6,534 bases of DNA from the NCBI GenBank assembly GCA_002714485.1, contig PAXM01000018.1, positions 6,722 through 13,255 of the forward strand, in the 5' to 3' direction. Under the pieces are notes generated by a model. The model did no database searches. It saw nothing but the letters and a program-made list of their open reading frames with translations, and was not told the origin of the DNA. How positions within the stretch are numbered: position 1 is the stretch's first letter; each line of letters starts with the position of its first letter. Shown piece after piece: positions 1-6,534 of the stretch. This DNA is from Acidimicrobiaceae bacterium (GTDB lineage Bacteria > Actinomycetota > Acidimicrobiia > Acidimicrobiales > MedAcidi-G1). The translations under genes and the position numbers were made by a program.

Positions 1-2315
1 CCGGCCTCGCGCAAGATCTCCAGCCAGCGGACACCAGCATCGGGCGCCGGTTCCCCCGGACGGTAGGTCACGCCGTAGAGCGTGCCGGTCCACGGGAAGG
101 TGCCGAACCGCTCACTGATGGCCCACGACACCGGAGACTTCCGATCGATGCCCACGTCGATACCCTGGAAGGGAGCCATGGCCGTCAGCACGGGAAGGTC
201 CCGGGCACCGCCCACCACCTCACCGTCAACCCGGAGTTCGACGTGGATTCGCAGGTCGCCCACGGCCTCGGCGGCCAGCACCACCGAGGTCGCCCCATCG
301 GACAACCCCCCCCCCTCGACCTCGGTCATCGAGCCGTAGCCGTTCCAGGCCAACGAGAGCCGATCGTCGACCACGTGAAGGGCGTAACCCCCACCCTGGT
401 CGCCGTGGGCCACCAACGTGCCCCTATCGCCGGCCGCGAACTTCAGTGCCACCTCCACCTCGAACGACCTGAAATTGATGAGGGCTAACGAGCGGTAGCG
501 CTCGGAGGTGGGGGCACCAGGCCGGAAAACGGTTTCGACCACCGTGTCGTCACCCCACGGGGGTCGAAGCAGGTTCTTGACGTTGTTGCCCTCGTCCAGC
601 GGGAACACCTGGTTGGCCCAGGCCGCCTGCTCCCAGGCGTCAACCAGATCGGCCAGCCGCTCGGGATGCTCGGCAGCCAGATCCCGTGACTCGGTGGGAT
701 CGACGGCCAGATGGTGGAGTTCCCATTTCTCCTCGGAGAACGGCGTCCGAGGCTGGCGGCAGGTCACCACCGACCATCCGTCACGGTAGAAGCCCCGATG
801 GCCCATCTGCTCGTAGTACTGCTCGGGGTGGGTGCTGTCGGCCCCAGCGTCGCTAAGTGACGGAGCGAAGCTGGCACCGGCGGCCGGGGGGACCGGTACC
901 CCGCGCTTTGCGGTGGGCATGTCCACCCCGATCAGGTCCAGCACGGTGGGAAGGAGGTCGGTGACGTGCTGGTACTGGCGACGAATCCCCCCGCCGTCAT
1001 CCAGGCCCTGTCCCTTGGACACGATAAACGGCACCTGATGGCCGCCCTGGTGGGTATTGATCTTGTAGAGCCGGAACGGGGTGCCCGACACCATGGCCCA
1101 CCCCGACGGGTAGTGGGCCAAAGCCTGAGGGCCGCCTAGCAGTTCCATGCGGGAGTGGTCCAACTCCACCGAGTCCAACGGGTTTTTGCGGACCTGGCTG
1201 ATGAGCGTCCGGAGGTAGGCCGAGGTGCCGTTGTCCAGGCCCTCTCTGCTACCGCCGTTGTCAGAGGTGAACACCACCAACGTGTTGTCCCACTCGCCCA
1301 TGGCCTCCAGCCCGTCGCGAAGGCGACCGAAGTTCTGGTCGACGTTGTCGACCATGGCGGCGAACACCTCCTGGTAACGGGCGAAGATCTCCTTTTCGGC
1401 GACCGTCAGGTCGTCCCATGCCCGCACGGCGTAGTTCTCCTCGGTGTTGCGGACCGGCAGCACCACGTCGTCGTCGAAGATGCCCAACGTCTTCTGGCGT
1501 TCAAAGCGGAGGCGTCGGACCTCATCCCACCCGGCTTCGTACCGGCCCCGGTACTTCTCCAGATCAGCAGGCCGGGCCTGCAGCGGGGCGTGGACGGCGC
1601 CGTGTGAGAAGTACAGGAACCACGGCTTCGTGGGATGCCCATCACGCACCTCGCGGACCATGCCGAGCGCCCGGTCGGTCAGGTCGTCGGTGAAGTAGTA
1701 GTCGTCGGGATACTCGTCGATGTCCAGCGCATGGTTGTCCTCGTAGAGACGGTGTGGCTGGTGGAAATTGGTGAAACCGTCGAGGATCCCATAGAAGCGG
1801 TCGAACCCCGTCTGCAGGGGCCAGCCGTCCTTCGGACCAGCCTCGGTCAGAGCGCTGTCCGGGCATAGGTGCCACTTACCCACCATGAGACTGGACCAGC
1901 CGGCATCTCGTAGGACCTCCCCCATGGTCACCGCGTCGGAACGGATCGATGCCGCGTAGCCGGGAAAGCCGGGCTCCATGTGACAGACGGTGCCCACCCC
2001 GGCCAGGTGGTGGTTCAACCCGGTCAGTAGAGACGCCCTGGTAGGTGAGCACATTGGATTGACGTGAAAGTTGGTGTAGCGAAGGCCCTCGGCGGCTAAT
2101 CGGTCGACGTGCGGCGTGTCGATCTCGGATCCGAAGCAGCCCACGTCGCTGTATCCCAAATCGTCGACCAGCACGACGAGGACGTTGGGTGCCCCGGTGG
2201 GAGGGACAGGCGGGCGCGGCCAGGCCGGGGTTGAGGTCGACATGATCCGTCCAACCTCGCCGGTGAATCCGGCGTAGGCAGCCGTCGAGCTGGCCGCTGC
2301 TTCGTCAGTGGTCAT
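1..2315 (-). CDS. Type I (formylglycine) sulfatase, arylsulfatase family, 3' end cut by window edge
   Basis: Hydrolyses a sulfate ester to an alcohol or phenol plus sulfate; the substrate cannot be told from sequence. The frame is open from the ATG at 2313-2315 to base 1, giving 771 residues without a stop. Seen in order: metal-binding Asp51-Asp52 in VLVDDLG; the sulfatase signature CSPTR with Cys89 (the residue converted to formylglycine) and Arg93; GKWH with Lys147 and His149; His238/His242 in SHGAVHAPL; the metal-site motif SDNGG at 351-355; and Lys418 in a PFRLYK segment. Residues from about 600 look like the beta-rich, LamG-like C-terminal domain of large bacterial arylsulfatases. Mycobacterial AtsA/AtsD-type enzymes are near 780-790 residues, so little should be missing. 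AGGAG lies 4 bases before the start, and the N-terminal segment GFTGEVGR resembles long family members, favouring this ATG over one at 2243. There is no signal peptide, so it is probably cytosolic. Maturation needs a formylglycine-generating enzyme, which is not in the window. The start overlaps the upstream permease gene by 11 bp. Confidence 0.93.
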   Translation of the reverse strand, partial: MTTDEAAASSTAAYAGFTGEVGRIMSTSTPAWPRPPVPPTGAPNVLVVLVDDLGYSDVGCFGSEIDTPHVDRLAAEGLRYTNFHVNPMCSPTRASLLTGLNHHLAGVGTVCHMEPGFPGYAASIRSDAVTMGEVLRDAGWSSLMVGKWHLCPDSALTEAGPKDGWPLQTGFDRFYGILDGFTNFHQPHRLYEDNHALDIDEYPDDYYFTDDLTDRALGMVREVRDGHPTKPWFLYFSHGAVHAPLQARPADLEKYRGRYEAGWDEVRRLRFERQKTLGIFDDDVVLPVRNTEENYAVRAWDDLTVAEKEIFARYQEVFAAMVDNVDQNFGRLRDGLEAMGEWDNTLVVFTSDNGGSREGLDNGTSAYLRTLISQVRKNPLDSVELDHSRMELLGGPQALAHYPSGWAMVSGTPFRLYKINTHQGGHQVPFIVSKGQGLDDGGGIRRQYQHVTDLLPTVLDLIGVDMPTAKRGVPVPPAAGASFAPSLSDAGADSTHPEQYYEQMGHRGFYRDGWSVVTCRQPRTPFSEEKWELHHLAVDPTESRDLAAEHPERLADLVDAWEQAAWANQVFPLDEGNNVKNLLRPPWGDDTVVETVFRPGAPTSERYRSLALINFRSFEVEVALKFAAGDRGTLVAHGDQGGGYALHVVDDRLSLAWNGYGSMTEVEGGGLSDGATSVVLAAEAVGDLRIHVELRVDGEVVGGARDLPVLTAMAPFQGIDVGIDRKSPVSWAISERFGTFPWTGTLYGVTYRPGEPAPDAGVRWLEILREA
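306..315. repeat. Mononucleotide tract of 10 C (10 G on the coding strand) inside the sulfatase gene
   Basis: Ten consecutive C on the plus strand read on the coding strand as the codons for Glu667, Gly668-670 and the start of a Leu671 context. The frame continues open for 100 more codons with family-like sequence (for example RFGTFPWTGTLYGVTYRPG), so the length as given is in frame. A tract this long is prone to slippage and to sequencing error. Confidence 0.85.
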
Positions 2316-3582
2316 CGTGCTCCTGGGTACGGCCGTCGCCGGGCCCAACCTGCGGTGAGGGAGTGATTAAACCTACCCCTCCTCTGGTGAGCCGGTGGAG
2401 CCGGGAAATCGGAAGGAGCATGACTACACACACTGCGGCTACAACGCCAAAGGCCCCCGCAAAGCCAGCAGAAGTGTCGGCTACCCAACCCACCACAAGC
2501 GGCCCGGCAACCCCCCCTATCTCAGCCACCCCAAACCACAGGCCGGAGGCCAGCCCCGTGTTATTCGGCCCAACGGGCTCTGATTCCAGCAGAGCAACTT
2601 GGATGAGGGGCAGCAGGACGGATCGCCCCCCGGCAATAGCCACCGGAATGGGAATCAACCAGGTGGGTAACCACACCACGGCTAGGACTGCCACGGCGAT
2701 TAGTGCCAGAACAACGGCCATGGTTGTCGCAAGTTTCTGCCGCTCCGTCCGGCTGGGCAGAACCAACACACAAACCACTCCTACGAACGCACCGAGGGCA
2801 ACCCAGTTGGCCGCTGCCATGGACGAGAACCCACTGTGTTCCCGCAAGACCTCAGGCAACCAACCTGCCAGGCCATGGAAGATAAAAAATACGCCGACGC
2901 CTAGTAGGAGAATGAGCCGGAACTCTGAACTAGCGAGCAGAAACCGTGGACTGTTGGACCCCGTGGTGGCCGGCCGAGTGCTCAATGGCGGCTCGGGCCC
3001 ACGGCCTGAGATCACCAACCAAACCACCAGCGCCAGCACAACCATCACCGTCTCGATCACAATGGTCGTCCGCCAAGACCCAGTGAGAGGCATAAGTACT
3101 GAGTTGGACAGGACCAAAGCAGCGATACCCCCGATAGCCGGCACAGCGCTGTAGAACCCAATAGCCAGACGTCGCTCTCGCTCATCGACAAACCAGAGGC
3201 CAACGACTTTCGGTGCACCAGCCGATACGAGTGGTCCACCAAGGCCAAAAAGCGCGATAGCCAACCAGAACGACCCCAACCCTCCCGCAGAGGCACGCAA
3301 GAACCCACTGGCCGCCATTACAAGGGACCCCAGCGCGATACCTCGACGCACACCTAGGCGATCCAGCAGTTGTCCGCAGACGGGGGAACTCACGATGTAG
3401 ATGAGTGGCCAAGCGCCAATAGCTAGACCCATGGCGCTGCGGCTCAGACCGAGGTCGGCCCTGATCTCGCCGACTAGCGGAGGAATCGACATAACCAACA
3501 ACCCAAAAGTGAAGTAAATGCTGCATAACCCGCTGAGAAGTAGCCACCGGTAGGGAGGGTGGAGGTCATCGGCTGGCTTCAT
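2305..3582 (-). CDS. MFS transporter, 12 membrane segments, CynX/NimT-like
   Basis: A 425-residue inner-membrane permease of the major facilitator superfamily; it probably moves a small organic solute, substrate unknown. Hydrophobic segments fall at about 12-34, 50-68, 80-97, 103-123, 139-160, 171-192, 222-245, 257-276, 284-304, 306-330, 343-367 and 371-391, with a polar central loop near 193-220 as expected for two six-helix halves. The MFS motif A is seen between helices 2 and 3 (GQLLDRLGVRRG, residues 70-81). The layout resembles the CynX/NimT group, but this is a judgement from pattern only. The start at 3582 puts helix 1 about 11 residues in. A GGAG touches this ATG directly, which is poor spacing for a ribosome binding site; an in-frame ATG at 3643-3645 would add 21 residues. 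The frame stays open further upstream to 4119, but that part lies antisense to the PAC2 gene and is not coding. The gene uses more A/T-ending codons (TTT, GTA, CTA) than its neighbours. Its TGA lies inside the start of the sulfatase gene, so the two probably work together. Confidence 0.9.
   Translation of the reverse strand: MKPADDLHPPYRWLLLSGLCSIYFTFGLLVMSIPPLVGEIRADLGLSRSAMGLAIGAWPLIYIVSSPVCGQLLDRLGVRRGIALGSLVMAASGFLRASAGGLGSFWLAIALFGLGGPLVSAGAPKVVGLWFVDERERRLAIGFYSAVPAIGGIAALVLSNSVLMPLTGSWRTTIVIETVMVVLALVVWLVISGRGPEPPLSTRPATTGSNSPRFLLASSEFRLILLLGVGVFFIFHGLAGWLPEVLREHSGFSSMAAANWVALGAFVGVVCVLVLPSRTERQKLATTMAVVLALIAVAVLAVVWLPTWLIPIPVAIAGGRSVLLPLIQVALLESEPVGPNNTGLASGLWFGVAEIGGVAGPLVVGWVADTSAGFAGAFGVVAAVCVVMLLPISRLHRLTRGGVGLITPSPQVGPGDGRTQEHDDH
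2320..2324 (-). promoter_or_regulatory. Ribosome binding site of the sulfatase gene
   Basis: The minus strand reads AGGAG followed by CACG and then the ATG at 2315. It lies inside the last codons of the permease gene. It decides the sulfatase start in favour of 2315 and suggests translational coupling to the permease. Confidence 0.7.
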
Positions 3583-3661
3583 CTCCGGATACTCGCACGG
3601 TCTCTCGGAATCGATACGACTGGATCCCCGGTTCGGGTTCCCCATCTGCGAGCCTGTCGCC
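3583..3661. promoter_or_regulatory. Divergent intergenic region, presumed back-to-back promoters
   Basis: These 79 bases separate the start codons of the permease (minus) and the PAC2 gene (plus), so promoters for both units should lie here or extend into the coding ends. I see no convincing -35/-10 pair on either strand; TACGAC near 3616 on the plus strand is only a weak -10 candidate. Two short palindromes are present, ATCGAT at 3610-3615 and GGATCC at 3622-3627, both of chance size. Neither gene has a well-spaced Shine-Dalgarno sequence, so leaderless transcripts are possible. The function is inferred from gene orientation. Confidence 0.4.
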
Positions 3662-4591
3662 ATGGATGAACTGCGCTGGACGGCCGACACCCTGCTCGCC
3701 GAGCAACTAGACCGACCGATCCTCGTCGTGGCCTTCAGGGGACTGTTCAACGCGGCGGGATCAGCTACCTCGGCCGTGGAATGGCTGGTCGAGCGCCTCG
3801 ACAGCGCCGAGGTGGGAGACGTAGACCCAGAGACCTTCTTCGACTTCACCCAGGAGCGGCCGATCGTCGGATTCGACGGCAGCGGAACACGACAGGTCCA
3901 CTGGCCATCCAATCGGGTGCTAGCCGTTCGGACCCCCGACGGCCAACGCGACCTGGTGCTGGTATCCGGCGTGGAACCCCACCTTCGCTGGCGGACCTTC
4001 GCCGAGGCCCTACGGACTGCGGCGACACGCACTAGGTCGCAACTGGTGGTGACCCTCGGGTCGATGAGCGGGATGTCCCCCCATACCCGGCCACCCGCCG
4101 TGACGGCCAGCAGTGCCAACCGCGACCTAGCCGACCGACTCGGCCTAGACCGGCCGTCCTACCAAGGGCCAACCGGCCTGGTTGGGGTCCTGACCGACAC
4201 GCTGGACCAGGCCGGCATGCCGGTGATCTCGTTGCGGGTGTCGGTGCCGTACTACCTGCCCGAATCCCCCAACCCGAAGGCAACTCGGTCCCTGCTGCGA
4301 CGCTTCGAACAGGTCAGCGGAGTGGACACAGCGTTCGCCGACCTGGATGGCCCGGCCAGCGAGTGGCAGTTGCGGGTGGACGAAGCGGTGGCCGGCGATG
4401 CCGAGGTGACCGCCCACGTGCACCGCCTCGAATCCCAGGTCGACCGGAGCGAGGACCTGATGCCCAGCGGCGACGATCTAGCCGCAGAGTTGGAAGCCTT
4501 CCTACGCGATCAGGACCAGCGCCTCCCACCGGGAGGCGAAGCCCCCGACGAAGACCCCGCCGATCCAAGCGCGGAACCCAACAAGGAATAG
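3662..4591 (+). CDS. PAC2-family protein (proteasome assembly chaperone-like)
   Basis: A 309-residue soluble protein of the PAC2 family, which is named after eukaryotic proteasome assembly chaperone 2 and is common in archaea and actinobacteria. Its biochemical role in bacteria is not established; a link to the actinobacterial Pup-proteasome system is only an inference. Family features: an opening beta-strand and glycine-rich turn (ILVVAFRGLFNAAGSAT, 20-36); a mid-region strand/loop TLGSMSGMSPHTRP at 131-144; GPTGLVGVL at 169-177, the conserved glycine loop; and VSVPYYLPESPNPKATRSLL (193-212), matching the family's P-Y...PNPKA pattern. A helical region with LEAFLRDQ (277-284) follows, then an acidic, proline-rich tail (291-309) that is probably disordered. 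Length fits the long actinobacterial type (roughly 280-320 residues). The ATG at 3662 is the only good start before the conserved N-terminus, but no Shine-Dalgarno sequence is evident. It is followed at short distance by the MDMPI-family gene and likely shares its transcript. Confidence 0.88.
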   Translation: MDELRWTADTLLAEQLDRPILVVAFRGLFNAAGSATSAVEWLVERLDSAEVGDVDPETFFDFTQERPIVGFDGSGTRQVHWPSNRVLAVRTPDGQRDLVLVSGVEPHLRWRTFAEALRTAATRTRSQLVVTLGSMSGMSPHTRPPAVTASSANRDLADRLGLDRPSYQGPTGLVGVLTDTLDQAGMPVISLRVSVPYYLPESPNPKATRSLLRRFEQVSGVDTAFADLDGPASEWQLRVDEAVAGDAEVTAHVHRLESQVDRSEDLMPSGDDLAAELEAFLRDQDQRLPPGGEAPDEDPADPSAEPNKE

Positions 4592-4618
4592 GTCGGCTCA
4601 GTGGGAGAGACTCCGACC

Positions 4619-5323
4619 ATGGACCTTGACACACTGCTGACCGCCGTCGAACGCGAAGGACGCACCCTGCTAGCCGTTGCCGACCGGAACCCCACCGCCC
4701 GCATCGAACACTGCCCAGACTGGGACGCCGACGGTCTGGTCGCCCACATGGCCGGCGTCTGGTTGTTCATGGCAGCCCAGGTGGAGGCCGCCTCACCGGA
4801 CAAATCGACCCGCCCCGGAGATGACGATTCGACAGCCGCCGATCGACTCAGCAACCTGGTCACCCTTCTGGCCAGCCTTGATCCGGAGACTCCGTGCTGG
4901 AACTGGTGTGAACCAGAGGACCGGAAGGTGGCGTGGGTGATCCGTCGAATGGCCCACGAGAATGCTGTCCACCGTTGGGACGCAGAGAACGCCGCTGGTA
5001 AGCCCCAGCCGATCGACGCCGAACTGGCCCACGACGGGGTTGCCGAGATCCTAGATGTGGCATGGCGCCACCAGATGCGTGGGCCGGTCACCGACTTTCC
5101 AACGTCGACGCTGCACCTGCATCGCACCGACGGCGATGGCGAATGGCTCCTGTCAGCCCAGAATGACCGTCTGATAGTCAGCCACGAGCATGCCAAGGGA
5201 GACGCCGCGGCACGGGGTAGTGCCTCAGACCTCGTTCTGCTGGTGTGGGGCCGCCGTCAGCCCACCCTCGAGGTATTCGGCGATGAGGCCGTCCTCGACG
5301 CCTGGCTGGCCCTGTCGCCCTAA
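4619..5323 (+). CDS. Maleylpyruvate isomerase family mycothiol-dependent enzyme (DinB/MDMPI fold)
   Basis: A 234-residue cytosolic protein with an N-terminal DinB-like helical bundle (about 1-150) and a C-terminal MDMPI-type domain (about 160-234). In characterised members a divalent metal, usually zinc, is held by His-Glu-His and activates mycothiol for isomerisation or thiol transfer. The same triad is seen here as His43 (VAHMAG) and Glu114 with His118 (AHENAVHRWDAE, a strong family signature). Arginines 212-213 (GRRQ) sit where the C-terminal domain of maleylpyruvate isomerase supplies a catalytic Arg. The family is broad, so the true substrate is unknown and the name should not be read as proof of maleylpyruvate isomerase activity. 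Two in-frame starts exist: GTG at 4601 (240 residues) and ATG at 4619. The ATG is preferred because GGGAG at 4603-4607 precedes it, though 11 bases away, and because family members begin close to this point. The gene follows the PAC2 gene by 27 bases (9 if GTG is used). Its TAA overlaps the stop of the convergent thiolase gene. Confidence 0.9.
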   Translation: MDLDTLLTAVEREGRTLLAVADRNPTARIEHCPDWDADGLVAHMAGVWLFMAAQVEAASPDKSTRPGDDDSTAADRLSNLVTLLASLDPETPCWNWCEPEDRKVAWVIRRMAHENAVHRWDAENAAGKPQPIDAELAHDGVAEILDVAWRHQMRGPVTDFPTSTLHLHRTDGDGEWLLSAQNDRLIVSHEHAKGDAAARGSASDLVLLVWGRRQPTLEVFGDEAVLDAWLALSP

Positions 5324-6516
5324 CCCTTCTCGGTACCCCAGATACCGACGAAGGAAACCATCTCACCCGGATAGCCACCAAGGTTGTGCACCAGGGCACG
5401 ACTGCGGGTGTCCAACGTGGCCACGCTGCGTTCGCCCGGCGCCTCGCCGCGGAGTTGGAGCCATGCCTCGTAGTGCATGCGCAGACCGCTGGCACCCACG
5501 GGATGGCCGAAGCTCTTTAGTCCACCGTCGGTGTTGACGGGCAGGTCTCCATCGATGGCAAATCGTCCTTCCAGAACGTCGCTCCAGCCCTGACCCCGGC
5601 CGCTAAATCCGAGGTCCTCCATGAGGACAAGCTCGGTCGGGGTGAAGCAGTCGTGCACCTCGGCCATGGCCAACTCGGTCCGAGGGTCGGTGATCCCAGC
5701 CTGGGCGTAGGCATCGGTGGCAGCCGCGACGCACTCGGGCAGCGTGGTGAAGTCGAATGCCTGGTCCACGAGACCTGCCCCATTGCCGGCCACCAACGAC
5801 AGGGCCTTCACGTAGAGCGGGGCGTCGGTGTAGTCGGTAGCCCGGTCGGCGGAAACCACGACAGCCGCTGCGGCACCGTCGGCCACGCCGGCACAGTCAA
5901 AGACCGACAGCCGTCCGGCCACGGCAGCCATGTCGCAGATGGCCTCAGCTGACGTCTCGCGTCGGAACTGGGCGAGGTCATTGCGGGCCCCGTTGAAGTG
6001 GTTCTTCTCGGCGATCTTCGCCACCACGTACCGCAGTCGTTCCTCGTCCACGCCGTACCGCTCGGCATAGGCAGGCAGCATCAGGCTGAACATGGCCGCC
6101 GCGGTCAGGGTGCGGTTGGTCCCATCGGTGGGGATGGGAAAGGCGTTGAGGCCCTGGTATCCACTGTCCTTGACCTTCTCGCCACCGATGGCCACGGCAA
6201 CGTCGTAGGCGCCGGAGGCCACGGCGTAGCAGGCCTGCCGCAAGGCCTCGGACCCAGTAACGCAATAGTTCTCCACCCGGGTGACCGGACGGTTGTCCAG
6301 GCGGAGTGGGGTGGCCAGGGAGATGCCCGAGGCCGACGACTGCGACGTGCCGTACCAGTAGGCGTCCACGTCATCCTTGGTGATGTCCGCCGAGTCCAGC
6401 GCCAGTCCGTGGGCGTCGATGAGTAGGTCGTCCAGCGACTTGTCCCAGTGCTCGCGAAACGGGGTGCACCCCATGCCGACGATGGCCACCTGATCCAGGA
6501 TCCCGTGCGATGCCAT
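5320..6516 (-). CDS. SCP2-type thiolase family protein (acetyl-CoA acetyltransferase-like)
   Basis: A 398-residue thiolase-fold protein of the SCP-x/SCP2-thiolase group, which typically cleaves or forms carbon-carbon bonds in acyl-CoA substrates during fatty acid or sterol side-chain metabolism. Seen: an N-terminal strand VAIVGMGCTPFREH (10-23); Cys85 in NYCVTGSEA at the nucleophile position; the HDCF motif at 288-291 (His288, Cys290), typical of SCP2-type thiolases; a NTDGG turn at 328-332; and GHP with His338 in SFGHPVGASG. The C-terminus carries HNLGG rather than the CxG motif of classical degradative thiolases, again pointing to the SCP2 group. No separate SCP2 sterol-carrier domain is present; the length is that of the thiolase part alone. 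The start at 6516 is supported by GAGGAGAG upstream. Many relatives act with a small OB-fold/zinc-ribbon (DUF35) protein; none is visible, and it could lie beyond the right edge. Related retro-aldolases (Ltp2-like) share the fold, so thiolase activity is probable but not certain. The gene converges on the MDMPI-family gene. Confidence 0.9.
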   Translation of the reverse strand: MASHGILDQVAIVGMGCTPFREHWDKSLDDLLIDAHGLALDSADITKDDVDAYWYGTSQSSASGISLATPLRLDNRPVTRVENYCVTGSEALRQACYAVASGAYDVAVAIGGEKVKDSGYQGLNAFPIPTDGTNRTLTAAAMFSLMLPAYAERYGVDEERLRYVVAKIAEKNHFNGARNDLAQFRRETSAEAICDMAAVAGRLSVFDCAGVADGAAAAVVVSADRATDYTDAPLYVKALSLVAGNGAGLVDQAFDFTTLPECVAAATDAYAQAGITDPRTELAMAEVHDCFTPTELVLMEDLGFSGRGQGWSDVLEGRFAIDGDLPVNTDGGLKSFGHPVGASGLRMHYEAWLQLRGEAPGERSVATLDTRSRALVHNLGGYPGEMVSFVGIWGTEKG

Positions 6517-6523
6517 GTTCGTA

Positions 6524-6531
6524 CTCTCCTC
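6524..6531 (-). promoter_or_regulatory. Ribosome binding site of the thiolase gene
   Basis: The minus strand reads GAGGAGAG, with the AGGAG core 9 bases before the ATG at 6516. It is the strongest Shine-Dalgarno sequence in the window and fixes the thiolase start. The promoter must lie outside the window. Confidence 0.7.
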
Positions 6532-6534
6532 GAC

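Noticed and set aside
306..315. Frameshift (pseudogene) at the G tract of the sulfatase
   Set aside because: Codon-by-codon reading shows the same frame before and after the tract, with family-like residues to the window edge, so the gene is intact as given.
1155..1607. Plus-strand open frame of 150 codons
   Set aside because: It lies opposite the catalytic half of the sulfatase, whose motifs are unambiguous. No ribosome binding site or domain supports it.
2363..3154. Long plus-strand open frame of 263 codons
   Set aside because: It lies opposite the permease; the translation is Thr/Pro/Arg-rich with no recognisable domain, typical of an antisense shadow.
3610..3627. Palindromes ATCGAT and GGATCC as operator sites
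   Set aside because: Six-base palindromes of different sequence are expected by chance, and no longer dyad or repeat surrounds them.
3583..4119. Minus-strand open frame that extends the permease by about 180 residues upstream
   Set aside because: It is antisense to the well-supported PAC2 gene, its translation is low-complexity Ser/Thr/Arg-rich, and the MFS fold starts only after 3582.
4510..5196. Minus-strand open frame of 228 codons
   Set aside because: It is antisense to the MDMPI-family gene and the PAC2 tail; Ser/Arg-rich composition and no family features.
5998..6426. Plus-strand open frame of 142 codons
   Set aside because: It is antisense to the thiolase gene and shows only the mirrored codon pattern of that gene.

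Overview
The window is a compact, gene-dense piece of a high-GC bacterial chromosome with five protein-coding genes and almost no intergenic space. Three things point to an actinobacterium, possibly an Acidimicrobiia-like lineage: a mycothiol-dependent maleylpyruvate isomerase family protein (mycothiol is an actinobacterial thiol), a PAC2-family protein of the long actinobacterial type, and GC-rich third positions in most genes. The assignment is inferred from protein character only. I saw no tRNA, rRNA, CRISPR array, insertion sequence or prophage gene.

Left part, minus strand (1-3582): an MFS permease is followed by a type I (formylglycine) sulfatase. The permease stop codon lies inside the start of the sulfatase gene (11 bp overlap), and the sulfatase has its own AGGAG, so the two look like one coupled transcription unit. 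The sulfatase has no signal peptide and is probably cytosolic, which makes an upstream permease that imports a sulfated organic compound a sensible partner. The sulfatase runs off the left edge with at least 771 codons open. Only a small part of its C-terminus should be missing.

Middle, plus strand (3662-5323): a PAC2-family protein is followed after a short gap by a two-domain DinB/MDMPI-type mycothiol-dependent enzyme. This unit diverges from the permease across a gap of 79 bp, or only 16 bp if the permease uses its upstream ATG.

Right part, minus strand (5320-6516): an SCP2-type thiolase family protein with a complete coding sequence and a clear ribosome binding site. It converges on the MDMPI-family gene, and the two stop codons overlap by four bases. 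Any partner gene, such as the OB-fold (DUF35) protein that often accompanies this family, would lie beyond the right edge.

Nothing here is clearly a new system. The best leads are the permease/cytosolic sulfatase pair, the 10-base G tract inside the sulfatase, the less GC-rich permease, and the tight divergent and convergent junctions.
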